The notes under the pieces were generated by a model. It was given only the letters and a program-made list of their open reading frames with translations. It made no database searches and had not been told where the DNA came from. Positions 8,987 to 17,658 of a DNA stretch of 28,260 bases are shown one piece after another. The stretch comes from a virus. How positions within the stretch are numbered: the stretch's first letter is position 1; the number at the start of each line of letters is the position of its first letter. The translations under genes were made by a program, and so were the position numbers. Where the stretch lies: positions 1 through 28,260 of the IMG/VR virus record IMGVR_UViG_3300007760_000074. One strand, written 5' to 3'.

Positions 8987-10297
8987 ATGGCAAGATTAAC
9001 GGGTGGTAGTTTTAAGAGGTTGAGTCCGGAGGACATTCGAGTCCGCCGGTCGACTCTCAACCAGCTGGTGGACGTCATCCAAGAAGACGTGTCCGGGTCT
9101 GCGACCAGACGGAAGTACCAAGTGTTCGTGACCGGTGGCGTCGGCCCGGGCGTCACTAGCTCCTTGTTCCAAACTGTATACGACCAAGACTTCTCTCTGC
9201 AGACGGCCAATCCGCTGTTCGATCTGACTGTCGGCTGCTACGTATCAAGCTCGCTAGTAGTGGCTGCCGGCAACAATCAGAAGGATTCGGCAGATAAGCT
9301 TCTTTTCCCGTCGCAATCTCTGATGATGAGAGAGAAGGTCGACATCTACAAGCAGTTTGCGGCTAACCTGTTGGGCGATGCAGGGGCTGCATTTTTCGCT
9401 CCGTTTGGCAGCACTGCCACCAGCCCATACTACAGCACGTCAGTAGCCAGTGGAAGCGTCAGTAATCAGATCGACGAAGCTTTGTTCATGACGTTTAAAC
9501 GGCTCTTCGCCCGCGACCGCCTCAAGCGAGAGACTTTTGCATGCAGAATATACGCCAGTGCTTCACGCGCACCAGCTAGCCCAGGCGGCGCGCTTGGCCC
9601 ATCGGGCCGGCCGCCAGTTTATTATGGGCCCAATCTGAGCGTCACGTCGGTCACCGGAGCCACTGTATACAGCGACATCGGATCGAGTGAAAACGTGAGG
9701 AGCACGTTCGGCGGTGGAGTTGGCAACATCGTCAATGCAGCAAACACGGCATTGACGGTCGGTCTGATATTCTATGATCAGGGCACCATCGTTTGGGACA
9801 TGAAGAAGATCTTCGCTGCAGATCAGCACGTCAGTGGCGTCATCGATGCCATGGCAACTGCTGGCCGGGTCCCGACTGGCAAGATGGTCATCGGAGGTGA
9901 GAATGGTGGAAACTATAGCGCTGTGTTTATCCCAGATCTAATAGTATCAGCCTCGATCGACGACCTCGTGGACCACATTGCAGCCACCAGGTTCCAATCT
10001 GGTTCTTTGACGGCCGCGACCTTCCAAAACATCACTAACATCAATTCGACTCTGATCTTCTGTAGAGCGACCGCTGATGAGTTCAATTATTCTACGAATC
10101 CTACTTATACCGATAATAACGGTCGAATTCAAGTGATCGATCAAGGCCAAGAAGACGTCCAGCGATCGTTCACTTTTCCGACCACTGTGGGGTTGCACGA
10201 TGAATTTGGAAACTTGTTAGCCGTCGCAAAAATGTCCAGGCCGATAGAGAAAAACGACGAGAAGGACATAACGTTCAGAATACGGTTGGACTTCTAA
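8987..10297 (+). CDS. Phage structural protein (436 aa) sharing a C-terminal module with the next gene
   Basis: Start ATG with AGAGGAAG at 8976-8983. The N-terminal third contains LFQTVYDQDFSLQTANPLFD, then a short LTVG and a run of small residues; I recall this style from T4-like marine phage virion proteins. The last 40 residues (397-436, around VGLHDEFGNLLAVAKMSRPI and ending RIRLDF) align without gaps to the last 40 residues of the next gene product, 14 identical. Both modules are preceded by the tetrad NPTY. There is no enzyme motif. The shared tail suggests that the two proteins dock on a common partner or on each other. The tail or baseplate location is inferred from neighbours. It is not recognisable as a sheath or tube protein. 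Confidence 0.7.
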   Translation: MARLTGGSFKRLSPEDIRVRRSTLNQLVDVIQEDVSGSATRRKYQVFVTGGVGPGVTSSLFQTVYDQDFSLQTANPLFDLTVGCYVSSSLVVAAGNNQKDSADKLLFPSQSLMMREKVDIYKQFAANLLGDAGAAFFAPFGSTATSPYYSTSVASGSVSNQIDEALFMTFKRLFARDRLKRETFACRIYASASRAPASPGGALGPSGRPPVYYGPNLSVTSVTGATVYSDIGSSENVRSTFGGGVGNIVNAANTALTVGLIFYDQGTIVWDMKKIFAADQHVSGVIDAMATAGRVPTGKMVIGGENGGNYSAVFIPDLIVSASIDDLVDHIAATRFQSGSLTAATFQNITNINSTLIFCRATADEFNYSTNPTYTDNNGRIQVIDQGQEDVQRSFTFPTTVGLHDEFGNLLAVAKMSRPIEKNDEKDITFRIRLDF

Positions 10298-10312
10298 AGC
10301 GAGGCCATCCAA

Positions 10313-12748
10313 ATGGCCATCATTAGGCTGACAGCTGATAACTTTGAGTCGATAGAGCTCTTAGCAAATCCGGCGAGGACATTCTCTTCTTCTTCTTCTG
10401 GGATCACTGGTTCGGTTGCTCTGTTTGCTGATTCCGGCCCATCCATCAAGGATTTAGAACCCACCTTTGGTGCTGCCGGAAGGATAGCTAACGAAGATCA
10501 AATAGATCTGATTCGTAACGCGACCGTCATGACAGCTTCGTCTTTGACGAACGTAGAAAGTTCCATCTCGAATTACTTGAATCTAGTGGGCAGTGCATCT
10601 GTGCCCGTTAGATCTTCGAAGCGGCAAGAGATCCTAAGGTTCACTCCTGGTGTCACGCTAGAGGAGAATTTCTTCAGAAAGGGAGTCGTCAAAAACAGCT
10701 TATTTCCTTACTATAGGAACCAATATCCGACGGCTCAATGGGCTTATCACAATTACAACTGTCTAAACTTCGTCACGGGCGGCAACTTACCGGCTTCTTC
10801 GGTCTTGATATATCCGGCCGGCACAGGAACAGTGGCTAACGAAAACTTCAACCCACTCGGCGCCGCAAATGCATTCACATTTGATTTTTACATCAATCCT
10901 AGGTACAGTTCTGTGAACCCAGGTGGAGAATTCAAGGCAGGCACTATACTGCACATGTCGTCGTGCTACGCTCTGAGCCTGATCACTGGAAGTTCGATGG
11001 GCATCGACGGAAAAAAGGACGGCTATCGGATACTGCTTCAACTGAGTGCAAGTGCCGACATTCCGCCCAGTTTGTGCTCAGTTGTTGGAAACTCTGTTAC
11101 GACGTCACAAGTGGGAGCGGATGCCGGTTATCTTTTCGCTTCCTCGGATAATTCTTTGCGACGAAATCGCTGGCATCACGTTGTGGCCCGTTGGGGTGGG
11201 CCGTCTGTCAACAACGGCACCGGCTCTTTTGTCATAGATGGAGTTTCTGATAATTCTTTTGTCATAAACTCTTCCAGCTGTATGCAAGTGAGTGCGACAG
11301 CGCCAGACACTTTGGACCCTGATGCACTTTTTGTCGGCAATTTTTACGAAGGTTCCAACTCGGGTTTAAATGCGATTGCGTTATTTTTTAATCCGGCGGC
11401 CAGTCGTGACGAAGGGGTCTTGAATTTCAGCGATAACTATCCTAGCACCGATCCCATGAATTTTACGTTTGCGCATCCGTTGAATGCAGAAATACACGAT
11501 GTAAAGATCTTTAATTCGTATAAATTGATGACCAGAATCCAAACCAATTCGACTAAAGGCTCGTCTCTGACGAGTGATCTGCTGTTTTATTTGCCTCCAT
11601 TCTTTACTAAAGACACTAGGAAGCGGTTAATACTACAGACGCCATTTTTTGATGCGAAGGGTTCGACAGAGGATCCATTTAACGTTGCGTTGTCTTTCGG
11701 TATCGGTGCCATGAGCATCAACTTAGAGAATTTTACCAAAGACTTCGTTACAAACCAATTTCCCAGGCTTCTAGATTTGACAGCCTCTAGGATAGATACA
11801 CAAGTCAATGTTCCGCAAACTGCCAATTATCTGTTGTATGAATCCGGATCGACGAGAAAAAGAAACCTCACAGTGGTGCCGTGTGATAACGGAAAATTCT
11901 TTCCTAATTTTGATCTGTTAAAGACAATTCCAGGCCAAGGGATCACCAACGCGGCATCTGGTACTTCATCAACTGCATCTTACAGCGGATCTTATGATGA
12001 CAGATTCGTCGATGATTTTGGGCAGAAGAACTACAGCTGGATCAACCTCAGGAACATGGTTTCGATGAGTAATCTAGTGCCAGGAACTGTGTCTGCTACT
12101 AGAAACGAGGATGGCTCTTTATTAGCGTCTCTAGAGGGGGCAACCCCTGAAGACCCTGGCGTCTCGCCAGGTAACATACTTTGCGTTTTACAGAGGACTC
12201 ACGATCCGAGTTCGAATGAAGTGGTGTTTTTTGACGTCTCCAACATGTTCTACGGCGACAGAATAGAGCCGGGCACGCTAGTAGTGGAAGATTTGAAGGT
12301 ATCGGGTTCTGCAGATCGGATGACCTTCAAGCTCAAAGATGATAAGAGAGGCAATCTATATAGAGCCGACTGTGATACGAAGCATGCAACCTGGGCCTCT
12401 GTGGGTAACGTGATTTACGAAGAGGGGATCATTGTGATCAAGTCGCCAAACATGCCTTTCTTTGGCCAAGACTCCTTTAGGATCACCTTCGAAGGCCAGA
12501 AATCGGTATATACATTAGAAATGCTAATTCCGGCCACCACATCACTTTTCAACTCTTCTAGCAATCCTACCTATCGAGAGCTCGCCCCCACGGATTACAA
12601 TAATGAGACTGCAGATAAATTTACTTACCTGACAGGGATTACTCTTCACGATAACAATCTTAATGTCATTGGCCGGGCCAACCTAGCCCAGCCCATCATA
12701 AAGAGGGAAACAGACAGGGTAACGATTCGTTTGAGGATGGATTTTTAA
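10313..12748 (+). CDS. Structural protein with LamG/concanavalin-like domain (811 aa)
   Basis: ATG 15 bases after the previous stop, with GAGG at 10301-10304. Residues ~185-410 have the layout of a laminin-G/concanavalin A-like lectin fold: AFTFDFYINPRY, then GTILHM, YRILLQLS, the hallmark NRWHHVVARW (W287, H288, H289), GSFVIDGVSDNSFVIN and ALFVGNFYEG. Such domains in phage tails often bind glycans or act as structural beta sandwiches. Residues ~105-170, around RKGVVKNSLFPYYRNQYPT, form a separate region. The C-terminal 40 residues repeat the module of the upstream 436-aa protein. An early run of five TCT codons (10385-10399) encodes penta-serine. The TAA overlaps the start of the resolvase gene. 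A tail, fibre or adsorption role is likely but not proven. Confidence 0.72.
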   Translation: MAIIRLTADNFESIELLANPARTFSSSSSGITGSVALFADSGPSIKDLEPTFGAAGRIANEDQIDLIRNATVMTASSLTNVESSISNYLNLVGSASVPVRSSKRQEILRFTPGVTLEENFFRKGVVKNSLFPYYRNQYPTAQWAYHNYNCLNFVTGGNLPASSVLIYPAGTGTVANENFNPLGAANAFTFDFYINPRYSSVNPGGEFKAGTILHMSSCYALSLITGSSMGIDGKKDGYRILLQLSASADIPPSLCSVVGNSVTTSQVGADAGYLFASSDNSLRRNRWHHVVARWGGPSVNNGTGSFVIDGVSDNSFVINSSSCMQVSATAPDTLDPDALFVGNFYEGSNSGLNAIALFFNPAASRDEGVLNFSDNYPSTDPMNFTFAHPLNAEIHDVKIFNSYKLMTRIQTNSTKGSSLTSDLLFYLPPFFTKDTRKRLILQTPFFDAKGSTEDPFNVALSFGIGAMSINLENFTKDFVTNQFPRLLDLTASRIDTQVNVPQTANYLLYESGSTRKRNLTVVPCDNGKFFPNFDLLKTIPGQGITNAASGTSSTASYSGSYDDRFVDDFGQKNYSWINLRNMVSMSNLVPGTVSATRNEDGSLLASLEGATPEDPGVSPGNILCVLQRTHDPSSNEVVFFDVSNMFYGDRIEPGTLVVEDLKVSGSADRMTFKLKDDKRGNLYRADCDTKHATWASVGNVIYEEGIIVIKSPNMPFFGQDSFRITFEGQKSVYTLEMLIPATTSLFNSSSNPTYRELAPTDYNNETADKFTYLTGITLHDNNLNVIGRANLAQPIIKRETDRVTIRLRMDF

Positions 12749-13311
12749 TGATAGTATTAGGGTTAGATGTATCCACGGCCATTACCGGTTACTGTCTTTT
12801 AGATTCTACAGCGTCTGCAAAAGATAGGCTGTTATTAGCTGATGCTATAGTAACTTCTCAAATAAAAGACCCTTACTCCAAGGCGACAGCGGTTCGCTGT
12901 ATTTTCAATGATTTAAAAGATCAGTTCGACATCGACAAGATAGTAGTAGAAGAAAATCTACAAGCTTTTCGACGCGGACTTTCATCTGCTAAGACTCTAT
13001 CAACTCTGGCCAGATTTAACGGAGTTGTTTCTTTTTTGGCTGAGGACGTGATAAGAGCACCAGTGACTATGGTAAATGTCAATAACGCCCGCTCATTGGC
13101 TGGAGTAAAGATAGACAGAAAAAGCGACCTGTCCATTAAGGAACAGGTTCTAAACTGTGTCAAAACCCGCTCAGAATTTCAAGGCTTTTTTTGGCCCACT
13201 AAAACTATGAAATCCGGCCCTCGTAAGGGTAAAACGATTGATGCACCTGAATGTTTTGACATAGCGGATGCAGCTGTGGTCTGCTTAGCAGCCATCAAAC
13301 TTGAACAATGA
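12748..13311 (+). CDS. RuvC-like (RNase H-fold) Holliday-junction resolvase
   Basis: 187 aa, close to the usual RuvC length. It shows the acidic set of this nuclease fold: D7 in GLDVSTAITGY, E68/E69 in KIVVEEN, and D171/D174 in CFDIADAA. A conserved-looking MVNVNNARSLAGV strand-helix precedes the C-terminal part. This family cleaves branched DNA as a dimer using two metal ions. In phages such enzymes trim recombination and replication junctions before packaging, the role taken by the unrelated endonuclease VII (gp49) in T4. The ATG overlaps the TAA of the LamG gene (TAATG), so translation is probably coupled. Primase and the Mre11-Rad50-like fusion follow. A different nuclease of the same fold cannot be excluded. 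Confidence 0.78.
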   Translation: MIVLGLDVSTAITGYCLLDSTASAKDRLLLADAIVTSQIKDPYSKATAVRCIFNDLKDQFDIDKIVVEENLQAFRRGLSSAKTLSTLARFNGVVSFLAEDVIRAPVTMVNVNNARSLAGVKIDRKSDLSIKEQVLNCVKTRSEFQGFFWPTKTMKSGPRKGKTIDAPECFDIADAAVVCLAAIKLEQ

Positions 13312-13329
13312 TTCATTGCATTGTAAATT

Positions 13330-14289
13330 TTGAACGTGAGCGTTGATCAGAACGTAAAAAGATTACTGAATAAAGCATTCGGCACAGGCCAAATGTCTAG
13401 AGATGGCATAAACTATGCCATCAAGTGCCCGTCGTGTACTGCCAATAATTCTGGGAAAAAAAAGTTGATCGTCCGTCTAGACGACGGAAGGTATCAATGT
13501 TGGATCTGCGGAATGAAGGGCTCGAATGTGGCCGCGCTCGTCGGCAGCTTTCGGCCTGACCTAGTAGACTACGCCCAGAGGTTTAGGTTAAAAAAAATTG
13601 ATAAGGAGCCAGAACAGAAGCCAGAAGTGGTTCTACCTAAGGGTGCTGTGCTTCTCGGCGTCAATCGTAAAAGGTTAGACCCGGATGTGAAGGCTGCAAT
13701 CAATTACCTTACTAAGCGTGGAATAAACCGCAAAGACATGTTACGCTGGCGCATGCTTTCATGTACTAGCGGAAAATTCAGACGACGCATCATCGTCCCA
13801 TCGTTCGATTGTGATGGCAACCCCAACTATTTCATCGCCAGAAGCATCGATGAAACTGCAAAAATAAAATACTTGAACGCCCATACTCCCAAAGTGGGAG
13901 TCATCTTTAATGAAATAGACATAGATTGGGAAAACGAAGTAACACTAGTTGAAGGCGTATTCGACGCCATTAAATGCTCAGAAAATACAATTCCTATTCT
14001 AGGCTCGAGTTTGTCTACTCGATCTGAGCTGCTTAAGAAGCTAATGAGGCACCAGACACCGTGTGTTGTATCCCTAGATCCTGATATGAAACAAAAAGCA
14101 CACAAATTAGCCGATCTGCTAGTTTCGTCTGGTTGTTCGGTCAGAATTGCTTTTGCGCCAACAAACAAGGATTTAGGGGATTTGACGAAAGAGGAAGCAT
14201 CGAGAGTCTTATCTAGTGCGGTTCCTTATACTGACATAATGAGGATAACACATAAGATAAATGAGATAAAATCAGGCTCTCTGCTATGA
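13330..14289 (+). CDS. DnaG-type DNA primase (T4 gp61-like role)
   Basis: 319 aa. The N-terminal zinc-binding domain has C33-x2-C36 (KCPSC) and C57-x2-C60 (CWIC). The Toprim catalytic domain has E208 in LVEGVFDAIK and the D-x-D pair D250/D252 in VSLDPDMK, followed by KDLGD (280-284). These are the elements of bacterial and phage primases that make RNA primers for lagging-strand synthesis. The start is uncertain: TTG at 13330 or GTG at 13336, neither with a clear ribosome binding site. Both lie upstream of the zinc domain, so the functional protein is unaffected. It is shorter than bacterial DnaG and lacks a visible helicase fusion, so a separate phage helicase should exist outside this window. 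It is followed 7 bases later by the recombination fusion gene. Confidence 0.88.
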   Translation: MNVSVDQNVKRLLNKAFGTGQMSRDGINYAIKCPSCTANNSGKKKLIVRLDDGRYQCWICGMKGSNVAALVGSFRPDLVDYAQRFRLKKIDKEPEQKPEVVLPKGAVLLGVNRKRLDPDVKAAINYLTKRGINRKDMLRWRMLSCTSGKFRRRIIVPSFDCDGNPNYFIARSIDETAKIKYLNAHTPKVGVIFNEIDIDWENEVTLVEGVFDAIKCSENTIPILGSSLSTRSELLKKLMRHQTPCVVSLDPDMKQKAHKLADLLVSSGCSVRIAFAPTNKDLGDLTKEEASRVLSSAVPYTDIMRITHKINEIKSGSLL

Positions 14290-14296
14290 GATAACA

Positions 14297-17200
14297 ATGA
14301 AATATAAATTTGCTCACTTTGCTGACGTGCATTGGCGCGGCTTAAGCCGTCACGATGAATACCGTAGGGCTTTTAAAAACGCTTTTGATGATCTACGAAA
14401 AGTAGATGTCGATGCAATTTTCGTCGTAGGAGACATCGTTCACTCTAAGACCCAAGGGATTTCTCCTGAACTGATAAATGCTATTTGCTGGTGGCTGCGA
14501 GAGATGAATGATATAGCACCAACTTATATCACTTTAGGGAATCACGACGGCCTGATTTTAAATAAAGATCGAGAGGATGCAATCAGCCCCATCGTACGAG
14601 CTCTTGACTTGCCCAACTTGCATCTGATAAAAATGACTGAGAAGGTTGCGTTTAATGACGAGGTCGAAATTAGTAATTTTTCTTGTTTTGACGAAGCTTC
14701 CTGGGGAGACTTGGGGCCTACTGATGGAAAAATAAACATTGCTCTCTTTCATGGAGCCGTTAGAGGCAGCAAAACAGACATCGATTGGGAACTAGATGGC
14801 GAAGTAGATGCTAGCATGTTTCAAGGGTATGACTTTGTTTTTTTGGGAGATATTCACAAGCACCAATACCTGGATGAAGAGAACAGGATAGCGTACTGTG
14901 GTTCCACCATACAACAGAATTTTGGAGAACTCCCTGGGAAAGGATTCGTGATTTGGGAGATAGATTCTAGCGATCATTATCGTTCCTACCACGTAGAAGT
15001 GCCACACGATAGGCCTTTTGTAACTGTCGACTGGATGGGAACTGTCTCAGAGACGCTGGATGCGGCTGACATGTACCCAGATCATGCACGGTTTAGGATA
15101 AAGACTTCTATTCCAATTAACCAAGGAGAGATAAAACAGCTTTATGCATCTCTCAAGGAATTTAAAAACGCTGCCGAGATCGTGATGAAACACGAGTCCT
15201 CCAAGGCCGATACTCAGCTGGAGGACGGCCACACGATCAAGCAGCTTAATTTGAGGGATCCGAAGTTTGTTTCTCAAATGATCCTAGGTCGTTTTAGCAA
15301 GGCTGGATTGAGTGATAGGATGAATTCCAGGCTGGATGAACTGGTTCATCGCCTGTGGAAATCTGCCGTCAAGGCTGACTCTTCTCCTGCATGCAGGTGG
15401 TCCATAAGATCACTGGAGTTCGATAACACGTTTGGTTTTGGTAAAGGTAACGAGGTGAATTTCGATGCCGCTGAAGGGATCGTTGGGATTTTTGGTAAAA
15501 ACAGAATAGGGAAATCTTCCATCTGCGGCACACTAATGTACAACTTGTTCAACACCACAGATCGAGGCCCGATATCGAATCTACACATAATAAATACTAG
15601 AAAAGGGCACTGCAAAACCAAAGCTCTTATTAGCAAATCAGGAAAAAATTATTTAGTTGAACGTCAAACGGTCAAAAAACAAGCCCGTTCTGGTAAACTT
15701 AGCGCTGCAACTCACCTTAATCTTTTAGAAGTTGATGAGAATTTAAACGTTCTTAAGGACCTGTGCGGGGATCAACGACGGGAAACTGAGAAGACGCTAA
15801 AGAAGATAGTAGGGACTCCTGAGGACTTTCTTCTGACGTCTTTAGCTGCTCAAGGAGAGATGAACAATTTCTTAAAGCAAAAAGCTTCATCTCGAAAAAC
15901 CGTTTTGTCCAAATTTTTAGAGCTAGACGTTTTTGAGAGGCTTCACGAGGCCGCTAAGGAGGAGTCTGCTGGTGTTAAACAATTGCTAAAAAGCGTTCCA
16001 GATCGCGACTTTGATGTTGCCATCGTGGATTTTAAAAGTAAATTGGCTGCTCGAGAGGCTGAGCGCGAGCTTCTATGGGAGCGGTTGGAGCAAGTTCGTC
16101 GTAAAGCAAGAGAGCTAGAACTGATGCTGGCCACACGATCGGACGGCAATCTAGTGACTCAACAAGACGTCGACGAGCAAGAACAGGTGGTGATCAATTT
16201 AAAGGCAGAGATAACTCGAAGAGAAGTCAGGGTGCAGCAGCTTTTACAGGAGGGCGCAGAACTAAAAGAAAAGTCTGATAAGTTGTCTGCTTTTAAAGCT
16301 GAGTTTCCTGTCGATAATCTAAAATCTTCGCTGGGAGAACAGCAGCAGCTAGAAACTGCCTTGTCATCCATAAAGCACAATGTCGAAAAAGAAAACCAGA
16401 GATTTAAGAATTTTAAGAAGCAAGTAGAAAGATTGACTGATGTCCCCTGCGGAGATTCCTTTCCAGGGTGCCAGTACATCCTCAGCGCTCAAAAAGCCAA
16501 CAAGAAGCTGAGCGCGCAAAATACTAAGATAGAAGAGCTAAAAGATGATCTCAAGGAGACGCGAAAGTATCTTAAGAAGCTTCTCGATCAAGGCCTCGAA
16601 GCAAAATTGGATCGCTATGGCGAGTTAATTGCTAAGCACAATGATGTTGAAATCGAAAAGAGCCAACTAGCATTGAAAATAAGCACAGAACAGGCTAGCT
16701 TAAAGAATGCCAAAGAAACACTGGATGCTGAAGATGCAACTTTGGACGAGATGAAAGCTAATTTATCCACTGACGATGCTGCTATGCAGATAAAACAACT
16801 AAGGCACAAGCTGAGCACTCTTAAAAAAAGAGCTAGTACGTCCGAGACGAAACACGCAGCTCTCTCGGAGTCAATAGGCCTCTTAAATTCGGATATTGCC
16901 AAGCTCAGAAGTGATAAGGAGCAGTTCAAGAGCTTGATCGAACAGTGGAAAGTTTTTGAGTTGTTTTTACAGGCGACTTCTAAGAACGGGATCCCGCTAG
17001 AAGTGATCAGATCTAGGCTTCCGGATATCAATAAGGAGATATCGAGCGTTCTCCAAGGGGTTACGGGGTTTACGGTTGAATTAGAATCCGACGAAGGCTC
17101 GAACGAAATGTCGATTTACATCAACTACGGAGACTCTAGGCGTATCATAGAATGCTGTAGCGGAATGGAGAAAATGATGTCTGCCCTTGCGATTCGAGTG

Positions 17201-17431
17201 GCTCTCATAAACGTTTCTTCTTTGCCTAAATCTGATATATTGATTATTGATGAGGGGTTCGGAACGTTAGATGGAGTTAACGTTGAAGCCTGTGGCAGGT
17301 TCTTGGAGGCACTAAAAAAATGGTTTAAAACCATACTTATCATTTCGCATGTAGATGCCATCAAGGATAACGTTGACAACATTTTGGAGATAGAGCGTAA
17401 AGGCATTGACTCGCATGTCGTATTTAGTTAA
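14297..17431 (+). CDS. Fused Mre11-like nuclease and Rad50-like ATPase (gp47-gp46 / SbcD-SbcC fusion)
   Basis: 1044 aa in one frame. Residues 1-240 are a calcineurin-like phosphoesterase with all motifs: D10-x-H12 (ADVHW), G45-D46-x2-H49, G81-N82-H83-D84, H152 and G184-D185-x-H187-x-H189. Residues ~240-365 form a cap and linker. Residues ~366-540 are the Rad50 N-lobe with Walker A GKNRIGKSS (400-408) and Q-loop Q519. Residues ~545-880 are coiled coil, interrupted by a hook-like C718-x6-C725. The C-lobe has signature CSGMEK (954-959), Walker B ILIIDEGFGTLD (981-992) and H1018. In T4 and bacteria these are two proteins. The complex resects double-strand ends for recombination-dependent replication. 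There is no internal stop or obvious start at the junction. The last 17 bases overlap the zinc-ribbon gene. Confidence 0.92.
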   Translation: MKYKFAHFADVHWRGLSRHDEYRRAFKNAFDDLRKVDVDAIFVVGDIVHSKTQGISPELINAICWWLREMNDIAPTYITLGNHDGLILNKDREDAISPIVRALDLPNLHLIKMTEKVAFNDEVEISNFSCFDEASWGDLGPTDGKINIALFHGAVRGSKTDIDWELDGEVDASMFQGYDFVFLGDIHKHQYLDEENRIAYCGSTIQQNFGELPGKGFVIWEIDSSDHYRSYHVEVPHDRPFVTVDWMGTVSETLDAADMYPDHARFRIKTSIPINQGEIKQLYASLKEFKNAAEIVMKHESSKADTQLEDGHTIKQLNLRDPKFVSQMILGRFSKAGLSDRMNSRLDELVHRLWKSAVKADSSPACRWSIRSLEFDNTFGFGKGNEVNFDAAEGIVGIFGKNRIGKSSICGTLMYNLFNTTDRGPISNLHIINTRKGHCKTKALISKSGKNYLVERQTVKKQARSGKLSAATHLNLLEVDENLNVLKDLCGDQRRETEKTLKKIVGTPEDFLLTSLAAQGEMNNFLKQKASSRKTVLSKFLELDVFERLHEAAKEESAGVKQLLKSVPDRDFDVAIVDFKSKLAAREAERELLWERLEQVRRKARELELMLATRSDGNLVTQQDVDEQEQVVINLKAEITRREVRVQQLLQEGAELKEKSDKLSAFKAEFPVDNLKSSLGEQQQLETALSSIKHNVEKENQRFKNFKKQVERLTDVPCGDSFPGCQYILSAQKANKKLSAQNTKIEELKDDLKETRKYLKKLLDQGLEAKLDRYGELIAKHNDVEIEKSQLALKISTEQASLKNAKETLDAEDATLDEMKANLSTDDAAMQIKQLRHKLSTLKKRASTSETKHAALSESIGLLNSDIAKLRSDKEQFKSLIEQWKVFELFLQATSKNGIPLEVIRSRLPDINKEISSVLQGVTGFTVELESDEGSNEMSIYINYGDSRRIIECCSGMEKMMSALAIRVALINVSSLPKSDILIIDEGFGTLDGVNVEACGRFLEALKKWFKTILIISHVDAIKDNVDNILEIERKGIDSHVVFS

Positions 17432-17630
17432 GTCAAAAGTAATTTTTTTAGGAGATAAACAGCCTTATGTATGTGGTGTGTGTAAATTTGTTTTGCGTGA
17501 CTTAGAAGACGTAAAATCCGTCAACACTCATACCGCGTGTACTAGCTGCGTGTCTAGCTTCAAATATACCAACTATGTTAAATGGGAAAAAGGGTGGCGG
17601 CCTAACGTAGAACAAGCAAGGTCGGTATAA
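17415..17630 (+). CDS. Small zinc-ribbon-like protein of unknown function (71 aa)
   Basis: The best start is ATG at 17415, inside the end of the fusion gene. An in-frame TTG lies at 17406, and no strong ribosome binding site is seen for either, so translational coupling is likely. Two CxxC pairs, C20-GV-C23 and C42-TS-C45, spaced 18 residues apart, fit a small treble-clef or zinc-ribbon fold. The rest is basic and aromatic (YTNYVKWEKGWRP). Small zinc proteins in phages serve as transcription factors, anti-sigma factors or nuclease accessories; nothing here chooses among them. It sits between recombination and packaging genes, a place where a late-gene regulator or packaging accessory would be plausible, but this is inference. 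Confidence 0.65.
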   Translation: MSYLVKSKVIFLGDKQPYVCGVCKFVLRDLEDVKSVNTHTACTSCVSSFKYTNYVKWEKGWRPNVEQARSV

Positions 17631-17658
17631 GCATGATAATTATCTGTGGAGGTTTATG

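Noticed and set aside
8987-12748. Tail sheath call for the 436- or 811-aa protein
   Set aside because: Adjacent, fairly large structural proteins, but neither shows a sheath-like sequence; one has a LamG domain and both share a different C-terminal module.
14303-14310. TATAAATT resembling a late promoter octamer
   Set aside because: Falls within the first codons of the fusion gene (Tyr-Lys-Phe), so it would lie downstream of the start.
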